Source: Bacteroidales bacterium (GTDB lineage Bacteria; Bacteroidota; Bacteroidia; Bacteroidales; JAADGE01). From it: a stretch of DNA of 42,804 nt. Below are positions 7,164 through 14,944 of the stretch, piece by piece (the first letter of the stretch is position 1; every line of letters starts with the position of its first letter). The stretch spans positions 1 through 42,804 of the forward strand of contig JAOZMB010000012.1 of assembly GCA_029934515.1 (NCBI GenBank), in the 5' to 3' direction. The notes below the pieces were generated by a model. That model was not told where the DNA came from, made no database searches, and saw only the letters and a program-made list of their open reading frames with translations. The translations under genes were made by a program, and so were the position numbers.

Positions 7164-9611
7164 ATGAAAAATAAATTATTATTTATAATTTTATTAGTTC
7201 TTATTCCTTTTTTTGTATCTGCACAACATGATACAATTTATAAAAATCTACAATTGGCTGAGAAATATTTGAACAAAAATAAATTTAAATCTGCCGCGAG
7301 AACTTTTGAACTCTTGTTGATTGACAATCCTAATGATGTTGATTTAAATTTTAAATTAGGTTTTTGTATGCTTAATACAAAAAAAAATAAATATAATGCG
7401 CTTAGCAGATTTGAAAGTGCGATTGAAAACTATAATGATAGTTGCAAAAATGATATTCAGTTATACAAAATTTATTATTATCTTGGCAAAGCATATCACC
7501 AGAATTATAAATTTGATAAAGCCATCGAAGCATTTCGTAAAACAAAAAAATTGACAAATAACAGCGATACAATAAGAGATATAAACAGGAAAATTTTAAA
7601 ATCAGTAACAGCATTAAAACTTTCCTCCAAACCTGAAAAATTTGTTGTAAGCAAACTTGGTGTTGTTAATTCTGAATACAATGAAAGTAATCCTGTGCTA
7701 ACGGCTGATGATTCTTTGATAATTTTTACTTCAAAACGCCCTGACGGTACTGGTTATCTTCAAACAAAAAACGGAGAATATTATGAAGATATTTATATCT
7801 ATGACAAAAAAAATGGTATTAAAAGTAAACCTGTAAATGCGAATGTTCCACTAAATAATGCAAAACATGATGCTTCGGCTGGTTTATCTTCAGATGGAAA
7901 AACAATATTTATATATAGGTCAAACGATAATAATAACGGAAAAATTTATACCAGCATCAGAGCAAACAACCGATGGACAATACCAGTCAAATTAGGCAGT
8001 CAAATTAATTTTAGAAAACATGCAGGATACGCATCAGTAACAGCAAATGGGGAATACATGTATTTTGCTGGCAGACGAATATTCGGAAACAGTGGAATTG
8101 ATATTTTTGTATCGGTAAAGAAAAAAAATGGAAAATGGGGCAAAGCAAAAAGATTAAACAAAACAATAAATACAGAACACAACGAAGAAAGTCCATATAT
8201 TAGTCCAGATGGAAAAACATTGTATTTTAGTTCAAAAGGACATCCTGGAATGGGAGGATATGATGTTTTTTATTCCGTTATGCAAAAAAATGGCAAATGG
8301 ACAAAACCAAAAAATATGGGGTTTCCTTTAAATACAGTAAACGATGACATCTATTATACACAAACAAAAAACGGTAAAAAAGGATATTATACTTCGTTAA
8401 AAAATGGTGTTTCAAATATTTATACTGTAAATATATATGATGCAAAAAAAACAAATTTAACTATTGTTTCGGGATATGCAAAGAATAACAGAACAGAAAA
8501 AAGTTTATACAATAAAACAGATTGCTACATTTCTGGAGATACAATAATCACCCCAGATAAAAGAATATTAACAACAGACCGCACTTATACGCAAGGTGAT
8601 AGCGTACTAACAACAACAAGAAAAATAGAAAATGATAAAATAATTGTTATTGACAGCATTGGAAAAGTGCCAAAGAACGTTAATATATATGTATTGGATA
8701 CAAATAAAAAAACACTTGAAGAGAGTTATTCTGTAAATTCAGTAACAGGAGAATATTCGTTTTTGCTTGGTGAAAAAAAAGATTATAAAATTTATTATGA
8801 ATCGGAAGGATATATTTTTGATACAAAAAATATTTCGTTAAAAAATCAATCAACAAACAAAATAATACGTTATAACCCTGAATTTAAAACTAATACAACT
8901 GGCAAAGTAAAAAAATCAAAAAAAATAGAATTTAAAATAGGACTTACTGTTCTGGATAATTTTACTAAATTAGAGTTAGATATTTTATTATATTTTTTAG
9001 AAAAAAATCCAGATTTATGTGTAAGTATAACTGGCTACGACTATATATTCGATGGTTCAGACAATAATTATTATTTGCTTGAATATGAGTTCGCACCGAG
9101 AAGAAAAAAAAATGTAATTAATTATCTAAAAGAAAATGGTTTGAACTCAAATAGAATTTTTACGGATATATTTCCTGTCGATGTATATGATAATTATTTG
9201 GTATATACAATTTTTGACAAAGATATACTTAAAAAAGCCAAAAAAATAAAAAAAGAAAGAACAGAACGTTTTAATAAAGCAGTAATTGCCTCAAAAAAAA
9301 GTAAGGAAGATATTTTACTGGAATTGAAATATGCTGTTCTGGATAGTATAAAAAAAGATGATGATAGTAAAAATAAAAAAATAAGCAAAAATATTTATGC
9401 TATTTGTCTTATCGTATCTGATAATAAAATTGAATTAAGTAAATTTGAGGATATTAAAGGAATTTCAGAGAAACATTATTCAAATGGAAAATATATGTAT
9501 TTTTTCGGAAACTTTACAGATGAACAAGAGGTTCTGGATAAATTAAGTAAAAGCAAAACTAAATATCCAAAAGCATATATATATATCAAAAAATTAAAAA
9601 ATATTCATTAG
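7164..9611 (+). CDS. TPR-PD40 envelope protein with degenerate OmpA-like and SPOR-like C-terminus
   Basis: This is an 815-residue exported protein. The signal peptide covers 1-21 (LLFIILLVLIPFFVSAQ). TPR-type helices follow at ~25-140 and PD40/WD40-like propeller blades at ~170-430, with repeats such as ISPDGKTLYFSSKGHPGMGGYDVFYS. Then comes a carboxypeptidase-regulatory-like beta segment (~500-570). An OmpA-like region at ~590-690 is recognisable by order and by LLEYEFAPRRKKNVINYL, but it lacks the usual D and NxxLSxxR peptidoglycan-binding residues. The last ~70 residues (YMYFFGNFTDEQEVLDKL...AYIYIKKLKN) resemble a SPOR fold. The protein is paralogous to the next gene and 16 bases upstream of it. 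PorE-type proteins of the type IX secretion system have this order of domains. The exact role is unknown. Confidence 0.7.
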   Translation: MKNKLLFIILLVLIPFFVSAQHDTIYKNLQLAEKYLNKNKFKSAARTFELLLIDNPNDVDLNFKLGFCMLNTKKNKYNALSRFESAIENYNDSCKNDIQLYKIYYYLGKAYHQNYKFDKAIEAFRKTKKLTNNSDTIRDINRKILKSVTALKLSSKPEKFVVSKLGVVNSEYNESNPVLTADDSLIIFTSKRPDGTGYLQTKNGEYYEDIYIYDKKNGIKSKPVNANVPLNNAKHDASAGLSSDGKTIFIYRSNDNNNGKIYTSIRANNRWTIPVKLGSQINFRKHAGYASVTANGEYMYFAGRRIFGNSGIDIFVSVKKKNGKWGKAKRLNKTINTEHNEESPYISPDGKTLYFSSKGHPGMGGYDVFYSVMQKNGKWTKPKNMGFPLNTVNDDIYYTQTKNGKKGYYTSLKNGVSNIYTVNIYDAKKTNLTIVSGYAKNNRTEKSLYNKTDCYISGDTIITPDKRILTTDRTYTQGDSVLTTTRKIENDKIIVIDSIGKVPKNVNIYVLDTNKKTLEESYSVNSVTGEYSFLLGEKKDYKIYYESEGYIFDTKNISLKNQSTNKIIRYNPEFKTNTTGKVKKSKKIEFKIGLTVLDNFTKLELDILLYFLEKNPDLCVSITGYDYIFDGSDNNYYLLEYEFAPRRKKNVINYLKENGLNSNRIFTDIFPVDVYDNYLVYTIFDKDILKKAKKIKKERTERFNKAVIASKKSKEDILLELKYAVLDSIKKDDDSKNKKISKNIYAICLIVSDNKIELSKFEDIKGISEKHYSNGKYMYFFGNFTDEQEVLDKLSKSKTKYPKAYIYIKKLKNIH

Positions 9612-9627
9612 AAATAATCAATAAGTA

Positions 9628-11748
9628 ATGTCAAAAACAATTATAGTATTAAATTTGTTACTAACTGTATCAACAAGCGTTTACGGACAAATAATTAAAA
9701 AAAACAGAGATAATCTTGACAGTCTAAAAATTGCAGAAGCATACGTACAAGATGAGAATTTTGATAACGCAATAGGATTTTACAAGAGATTTATAATGAT
9801 GAACCCAGACGACCCAGAACTAAATTTTAAACTTGGGTTTTGTTTGCTAAATACACCAACTGGGAAAGAAGAATCAATAATATATTTTACAAAAGCGGCA
9901 AAAAGATATAAGAAAAAAAAAGGAAGAAGAAGCTTAAAATATATTGAAAGTTATTTTTATCTTGCGCGTGCCTATCGTTCTATATATAAATTTGATAAAG
10001 CTCTGGAGATTTTTTATTTTCTTAGAAAAAAAATAAAAAATAAAAAATTTAGAACAGAAGTTGATTTAGAAATTAAATTATGTCAAACAGGCAAGGAGCT
10101 GATTTCAAAAAAAATCGAAATAACAATAGAAAACCCAGGAGAGTTTATAAATTCAAAATTCTCAGACCATAGTCCAGTTATTTCTGCTGATGAATCTGTA
10201 TTAATATTTACATCGAGAAGGAAAAATAACTCTGGTGGCGAACCAGATATGGATGGAAAATACGATGAAGATATTTTTATATGCCGTAGAGATAACGACA
10301 AATGGGGAGTTCCAGAAGGTATAAGTTCAAAAATAAATACAGCAGACCATGAAGCATCAATAAGCGTATCTGCAGACGGGCAGACATTGTTTATTTACAG
10401 AGGCGAGGACAACGGAAGTATTTATATGAGTAAATTATCTGGAACAGAATGGACAAAACCTGTAAAATTAGGAAAAAATATAAATACAAGTTTTCGAGAA
10501 ACACACGCATCACTGTCGCCTGATGGCAAGCACTTGTTTTTTACAAGCGACCGTAAAGGAGGTTTTGGAGAATTAGATATATATGTATCCAAAAAACAAA
10601 AAAATGGAAAATGGGGAAAAGCCGAAAACATGGGTGATAAGATAAACACTGAAAAAAACGAAGAAGGCCCATATATACACCTCAACGGTAAAACATTGTA
10701 TTTTAGTTCGGAAGGACACAAAAGTCTTGGAGGTTATGATATTTTCAGGTCTAAAAAAAATCGTTTGGGAACATGGACAACAGCCGAAAATATTGGCTAT
10801 CCTGTAAATACAGTTAATGACGATGTTTACTTTTTCCCTACGCCAGACGGCAAAAGAGCATATTATTCTTCTGATAAAAAAGGCGGTAAAGGTGGTAATG
10901 ATATTTATATTATAACTCTTACAAATGAAGAAGAAACAGATATTGTTGTGGTCTCAGGGACGGTGTCGCCAGCCTGTGCAAAGGACTTGATAAATGTTGA
11001 TATAGCTGTTGTGGAAAAAGAAACAAATGCAAAAATATATTATAAACCAAACTCATCATCTGGTAAATTTGTATTCGTGATTACAAAAAACAAAGAATAT
11101 GAACTCGATGTTGAACTTGATAAAAAAAATGTTTTTAATGAAAAATTTGAAATTAATGACAACGATTCTCACAATAAATACAAAACAATAGAAATACCTG
11201 CTGGAATAAATTGTAAATCAAAAGGAGGTACAATAGACAGTACTAATTTTAAAAATATTGACGATGATGGAGTCGTTTATTCTTCAAATATTGAAATTGA
11301 AAACATATTGTTTGAGTTTGACCAAAATAAATATAATATGAATAAAAATGTTGATTTATTAATATTATATATAAAAAATAATCCAGAAGCTGTTGTAGAA
11401 ATCGGTGCTTATGCAGACTCACGCGGAAATGCTTTTTACAATCATTTTCTTGCCATGAGAAGAGGTAACTCAATAAAAAAATATATGCTCAGAAAAGGAA
11501 TAAAATCAAAAAATATAAAAGTGGTAGGGTACGGCGAAGAAAATCCAATCGCATATAACAAAATAAACGGTGAATACAACCAAAGAGGTATGAAATATAA
11601 CAGAAGAGCTGAATTTAGAATACTTAAACAAGGAAAAGATACTTTGCTTATACGACCTATTAATAATATTCCAAAAGAACTGAAAAATCCAAATTATAAT
11701 AAAAAATATGTTAAAAATAATAAAAATAATAAAGAAAGTAATTTTTAA
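9628..11748 (+). CDS. PorE-like TPR-PD40-CRD-OmpA protein
   Basis: This is a 706-residue exported protein with signal peptide 1-21 (ending VYGQ). TPR helices span ~30-145 and PD40 propeller blades ~165-440, with four clear copies such as LSPDGKHLFFTSDRKGGFGELDIYVS. A carboxypeptidase-regulatory-like domain lies at ~455-530. A canonical OmpA domain follows at ~551-675, with NILFEFDQNKYN, VEIGAYADSRGNAFYN and the NHFLAMRRGNSIKKYM helix that carries peptidoglycan-binding Asp and Arg residues. This order is that described for PorE (PG1058) of the Porphyromonas type IX secretion system, which links the secretion machine to the cell wall. A T9SS-sorted protein at 31.6-34.0 kb shows that the organism has the system. 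The toxin array begins 20 bases downstream. Confidence 0.8.
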   Translation: MSKTIIVLNLLLTVSTSVYGQIIKKNRDNLDSLKIAEAYVQDENFDNAIGFYKRFIMMNPDDPELNFKLGFCLLNTPTGKEESIIYFTKAAKRYKKKKGRRSLKYIESYFYLARAYRSIYKFDKALEIFYFLRKKIKNKKFRTEVDLEIKLCQTGKELISKKIEITIENPGEFINSKFSDHSPVISADESVLIFTSRRKNNSGGEPDMDGKYDEDIFICRRDNDKWGVPEGISSKINTADHEASISVSADGQTLFIYRGEDNGSIYMSKLSGTEWTKPVKLGKNINTSFRETHASLSPDGKHLFFTSDRKGGFGELDIYVSKKQKNGKWGKAENMGDKINTEKNEEGPYIHLNGKTLYFSSEGHKSLGGYDIFRSKKNRLGTWTTAENIGYPVNTVNDDVYFFPTPDGKRAYYSSDKKGGKGGNDIYIITLTNEEETDIVVVSGTVSPACAKDLINVDIAVVEKETNAKIYYKPNSSSGKFVFVITKNKEYELDVELDKKNVFNEKFEINDNDSHNKYKTIEIPAGINCKSKGGTIDSTNFKNIDDDGVVYSSNIEIENILFEFDQNKYNMNKNVDLLILYIKNNPEAVVEIGAYADSRGNAFYNHFLAMRRGNSIKKYMLRKGIKSKNIKVVGYGEENPIAYNKINGEYNQRGMKYNRRAEFRILKQGKDTLLIRPINNIPKELKNPNYNKKYVKNNKNNKESNF

Positions 11749-11767
11749 TAATTAATTTTTTGAAGAA

Positions 11768-12511
11768 ATGAAAAATGAATTTGAATGGGACGATAATAAG
11801 AATGAATCAAATAAGAAAAAACATGGTATAGATTTCAACAAAGCGAAAGAAGTTTTTAAAGATGAAAATAGTAAAACTGAAATTGATTCAAGAAAAAATT
11901 ATGGTGAGGAACGTTGGAAAATTATCGGCAAAATGTTCAAAGTTATTATAGTTGTTATTTATACAATCAGAAAACAAGTAATTCGTATTATTTCGGCAAG
12001 ACCCGCCAAAAGAAAGGAAAAAAAATATATTACAGTAAGAAATCAGAAGATAAAAAACAATCCGAAAATGAAAAATAATAAAATATACTGGAAAAAAGCT
12101 GTTGAATTATTGAAAAATAATATATTGATTTCGGAATATGAAGTTTATTTTGATGATGAAGAAATTAATGTTTTTGATACTATTTTACTCGGTGAAAACG
12201 GTGTAGATGTACCAGACGAATTAATTTTTTACGATGATGATAATATTGATTGTTCGGATATTCCAGAAATAACAGAAGAAGAATTTAAGTTGGGCAAATG
12301 GTACACAAATACAGGTCCGTTTCCCATAGACCCTATACGAGCAATAAAAAAACTCAAAAATGGAGAAGATATTGCGGTGTATGATGTTTGTTTTATGGGA
12401 GAAAAAATCAAACTTTACGATGCAAAATTACTTAGGGAAAATAATATCGAAGTACCAGAAAATCTAATTATTTACGATGAGAAAATCAACTTTAAAATAA
12501 CAGAAAAATGA
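11768..12511 (+). CDS. BrnT toxin fused to its two-repeat partner protein (module 1)
   Basis: This single 247-residue reading frame has residues 1-100 as a BrnT/DUF497 toxin: FEWDDNKNESNKKKHGIDF, AKEVFKD, then IRIISARPAKRKEK. Residues 101-247 are a complete 147-residue partner like those of modules 2-4. The M101 codon at 12068 sits where the separate partner starts in the other modules, so internal initiation could also make free partner. In modules 2-4 the toxin ends out of frame by one base and overlaps the partner by 11 bases; here a shorter linker puts both in one frame. BrnT toxins are RelE-like-fold ribonucleases that stop translation. The 3' end overlaps the next toxin by ATGA. Confidence 0.8.
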   Translation: MKNEFEWDDNKNESNKKKHGIDFNKAKEVFKDENSKTEIDSRKNYGEERWKIIGKMFKVIIVVIYTIRKQVIRIISARPAKRKEKKYITVRNQKIKNNPKMKNNKIYWKKAVELLKNNILISEYEVYFDDEEINVFDTILLGENGVDVPDELIFYDDDNIDCSDIPEITEEEFKLGKWYTNTGPFPIDPIRAIKKLKNGEDIAVYDVCFMGEKIKLYDAKLLRENNIEVPENLIIYDEKINFKITEK

Positions 12512-12849
12512 TTATAAACGAATTTGAATGGGACGATAATAAAAATGAATCCAATAAGAAAAAGCATAATATAGATTTCGGTGATGCCAAAGAAGTATTT
12601 AAAGATGAAGACAAAAAAAAGATACCAGATTTAAGAAAAGATTACGGTGAAAAACGATGGAAATTAATAGGTGAATTACTTAAAGCTATCATAGTGGTTA
12701 TTTATACAATAAGGGGTGCAGTTATTCGCATAATTTCGGCAAGACCTGCCAAAAAATATGAAAGAGAATTATACAATAATCAAAAGCAATCAAAAAACGA
12801 AAATAAAAAAGATTTAGAAACAGAAAAAGAAAATAAAAATGAAAAATAA
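12508..12849 (+). CDS. BrnT-family toxin (module 2)
   Basis: This 113-residue protein begins MIINEFEWDDNKNESNKKKH and carries FGDAKEVFKDED, GEKRWKLIGELLKAIIVVIYTIR and IRIISARPAKKYER, the ordered motifs of BrnT/DUF497. The conserved His in KKKHNIDF and the RIISAR block are intact, so it looks functional. The start codon overlaps the stop of module 1 by four bases (ATGA), which predicts translational coupling. The C-terminal ~25 residues are a Lys/Glu/Asn-rich tail that ends within the start of the partner gene (11-base overlap). In known BrnTA loci the toxin likewise precedes its antitoxin. Confidence 0.85.
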   Translation: MIINEFEWDDNKNESNKKKHNIDFGDAKEVFKDEDKKKIPDLRKDYGEKRWKLIGELLKAIIVVIYTIRGAVIRIISARPAKKYERELYNNQKQSKNENKKDLETEKENKNEK

Positions 12850-13279
12850 AATATATTGGAAAGAAGCTGTAAAATTATTGAAAAATAACATGTCGATTTT
12901 GAAATACGAAATCTATTTTGATAATGAAGAAATTAATGTTTTTGATACTATTTTACTTGGTAAAAATGGTGTCGATGTACCGAAGGAGTTAATTTTTTAT
13001 GATGATGATAATATCGATTGTTCGGATATTCCAGAAATAACAGAAGAAGAATTCAGACTTGCCGAACTTATAGGAAAAACAGGTCCGTTTCCGATAAGTC
13101 AAAATGAAGCAATAAAAATGCTTAAAAACAAAGAAGATATTGCGGTTTACGATGTTTACTTCGATAATGAAAAAATTAAACTTTCCGATACCGAATTACT
13201 TAGGGAAAATAATATCGAAGTACCAGAAAATCTAATTATTTACGATGAGAAAATCAACTTTAAAATAACAGAAAAATGA
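12839..13279 (+). CDS. Two-repeat antitoxin-like partner with BrnA-like centre (module 2)
   Basis: This acidic 146-residue protein shows a clear internal duplication. Repeat A (~6-56) reads EAVKLLKNNMSILKYEIYFD, then a variable loop, then GVDVPKELIFYDDD. Repeat B (~91-140) reads EAIKMLKNKEDIAVYDVYFD, then LLRENNIEVPENLIIYDEK. Between them lies DCSDIPEITEEEFRLAE (about 60-76), which resembles the acidic N-terminal segment of BrnA antitoxins. The ribbon-helix-helix region of classical BrnA is not seen. It follows its toxin with an 11-base overlap and overlaps the next toxin by ATGA. An antitoxin role is inferred from position and the central motif. I do not recognise the repeat as a named family. 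Confidence 0.75.
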   Translation: MKNKIYWKEAVKLLKNNMSILKYEIYFDNEEINVFDTILLGKNGVDVPKELIFYDDDNIDCSDIPEITEEEFRLAELIGKTGPFPISQNEAIKMLKNKEDIAVYDVYFDNEKIKLSDTELLRENNIEVPENLIIYDEKINFKITEK

Positions 13280-13593
13280 TTATAAACGAATTTGAATGGG
13301 ACGATAATAAAAACGAATCCAATAAGAAAAAACACGGTATAGATTTTAACGATGTAAAAGAAGTTTTTAAAGATAAAGACAAAAAAATTGAAGCAGATTC
13401 AAGAAAAGACTACGGCGAAGAACGTTGGAAATTAATCGGGAAATTGCTTGAATATATTATAGCAATTATTTATACAGTAAGAGGTACTGTTACTCGTATA
13501 ATTTCGGCAAGACCAGCGAGTAGAAAAGAGAAAGCTGAATATAATAATCAAAAGGAATTAAAAAACAAAGAACAAAATAAAAATGAAAAATAA
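13276..13593 (+). CDS. BrnT-family toxin (module 3)
   Basis: This 105-residue BrnT/DUF497 toxin has FEWDDNKNESNKKKHGIDF, VKEVFKDKDKK, GEERWKLIGKLLEYIIAIIYTVR and TRIISARPASRKEKAEY. All family blocks are present with no internal stop. Compared with module 2 the Lys/Glu-rich C-terminal tail is shorter by about eight residues, so the tail is the variable part. It starts inside the ATGA that ends the module 2 partner and overlaps its own partner by 11 bases, the same geometry as modules 2 and 4. Confidence 0.85.
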   Translation: MIINEFEWDDNKNESNKKKHGIDFNDVKEVFKDKDKKIEADSRKDYGEERWKLIGKLLEYIIAIIYTVRGTVTRIISARPASRKEKAEYNNQKELKNKEQNKNEK

Positions 13594-14026
13594 TAAAATA
13601 CATTGGAAAGAAGCATTGGAATTATTGAAAAATAAAATGTCGATTTCGGAATACGAAATTTATTTTGATGATGAAAAACCAGGAATTTCAAATGCAATTA
13701 TATTTAATAAAAATAATATTGAAGTCCCGAAACATTTAACCGAGTACGATGATGATGAAATTGATTATTCGGATATCCCAGCAACAACAGAAGAAGAATT
13801 CAGGTTTGGCAAATGGTACACAAATACAGGTCGGTTCCCCATAGACCCTATACGAGCAATAAAAAAACTCAAAAACGGAGAAGATACTGCAGTGTACGAT
13901 GTTTGTTTTATGGGAGAAAAAATTAAACTCTCCGATGCCGAATTGCTTAGGAAAAATAATATTGAAGTACCAGAGAACTCAATTATTTACGATGAAAATA
14001 TCAACTTTAAAATAACAGAAAAATGA
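13583..14026 (+). CDS. Two-repeat antitoxin-like partner (module 3)
   Basis: This 147-residue partner starts MKNNKIHWKEALELLKNKMS. Repeat A (~8-57) is the most divergent of the four (FDDEKPGISNAIIFNKNNIEVPKHL). The central BrnA-like motif is YSDIPATTEEEFRFGKWYTN. Repeat B covers ~93-140 (RAIKKLKNGEDTAVYDVCFM, LLRKNNIEVPENSIIYDEN). The centre and front of repeat B are nearly identical at DNA level to module 1, while the last ~80 bases match module 4. The gene therefore looks like a mosaic. It ends in ATGA with the module 4 toxin. Confidence 0.75.
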   Translation: MKNNKIHWKEALELLKNKMSISEYEIYFDDEKPGISNAIIFNKNNIEVPKHLTEYDDDEIDYSDIPATTEEEFRFGKWYTNTGRFPIDPIRAIKKLKNGEDTAVYDVCFMGEKIKLSDAELLRKNNIEVPENSIIYDENINFKITEK

Positions 14027-14364
14027 TTATAAACGAATTTGAATGGGACGATAATAAAAACGAATCCAATAAGAAAAAACACGGTATAGATTTCAATAAA
14101 GCGAAAGAAGTTTTTAAAGATAAAGACAGCAAAGTTGAAGCTGATTTAAGAAAAGATTATGGCGAAGAACGTTGGGAAATTATCGGTATAATGCTTAAAA
14201 TTATTGTAGTTGTTATTTTCACAATCAGAGGTCTGGCAACTCGCATAATTTCAGCAAGAAGAGCAAATAAAAAAGAAAAAGCCGAATATAATAATCACAA
14301 ACAATTAAAAAACAAAGATAAAAAAGAATTGGAAACCGAAAAACAAAATAAAGATGAAAAATAA
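14023..14364 (+). CDS. BrnT-family toxin (module 4)
   Basis: This 113-residue BrnT/DUF497 toxin has FEWDDNKNESNKKKHGIDF, NKAKEVFKDKDSK, GEERWEIIGIMLKIIVVVIF and TRIISARRANKKEKAEY. The Pro usually following RIISAR is Arg here (ARRA instead of ARPA), and the Tyr of the IYTIR strand is Phe (IFTIR). These are the only notable changes in the core. It starts within the stop of the module 3 partner (ATGA) and overlaps its own partner by 11 bases. Confidence 0.85.
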   Translation: MIINEFEWDDNKNESNKKKHGIDFNKAKEVFKDKDSKVEADLRKDYGEERWEIIGIMLKIIVVVIFTIRGLATRIISARRANKKEKAEYNNHKQLKNKDKKELETEKQNKDEK

Positions 14365-14785
14365 AATATATTGGAAAGAAGCTGTAAAATTATTGAAAAA
14401 TAACATGTCGATTTCGGAATATGAAGTTTATTTTGATAATGAAAAAATAGAAGCATTAGATGTTATTTTACTTGGTTCAAATGATATAGATGTACCAGAG
14501 GAGTTAATTTATTACGATTATGATACTATTGATTATTCGGATATTCCAGCAATGACGGATGAAGATTTGGAACATTGCATAACAGGTAAATTTCAAAGAC
14601 ACGGAATAATTATAATAAGCCCGAAAGAAGCAATAAGAGTAATCAAAAAAGGATACAAAATTCCAGAAATATGTCAAATTGAATTTGATAATGAAAAAAT
14701 TAAACTCTCCGATGCCGAATTGCTTAGGAAAAATAATATTGAAGTACCAGAGAACTCAATTATTTACGATGAGAAAATTGATTAA
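14354..14785 (+). CDS. Two-repeat antitoxin-like partner, terminal copy (module 4)
   Basis: This 143-residue partner has repeat A at ~6-56 (EAVKLLKNNMSISEYEVYFD, then DIDVPEELIYYDYD) and the centre YSDIPAMTDEDLEHCITGKF. Repeat B at ~93-143 is altered at its start (EAIRVIKKGYKIPEICQIEF) but normal later (LSDAELLRKNNIEVPEN). It ends EKID, four residues before the KITEK end of the other copies, and no further toxin follows, so the array stops here. The centre lacks the KWYTNTG block of modules 1 and 3, making it the most individual partner and possibly specific to its own toxin. Confidence 0.75.
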   Translation: MKNKIYWKEAVKLLKNNMSISEYEVYFDNEKIEALDVILLGSNDIDVPEELIYYDYDTIDYSDIPAMTDEDLEHCITGKFQRHGIIIISPKEAIRVIKKGYKIPEICQIEFDNEKIKLSDAELLRKNNIEVPENSIIYDEKID

Positions 14786-14916
14786 AATCTTTTTTTCTGC
14801 GCTCATCAGTTATTTTTTAACTGTTAATTCGCATTATTAATTGATTTTAAATACATCAATAATTTTAAAAAATTTAATTTTTATTAATTTTATTTTAATT
14901 ATCAAAAAAATAATTT

Positions 14917-14924
14917 TAGTTTTG
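14917..14924 (+). promoter_or_regulatory. -7 element upstream of the propeller/SpoIIE sensor
   Basis: TAGTTTTG matches TAnnTTTG and lies only 20 bases before the start at 14945, giving a very short leader. No TTG is seen at the -33 spacing. Confidence 0.5.
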
Positions 14925-14944
14925 TTCAATATTTAAAAAAGCTT

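Noticed and set aside
14786-14944. Possible terminator CAGTTA...TAACTG after the toxin array
   Set aside because: The stem is only six bases and is not followed by a T-run; too weak to annotate.
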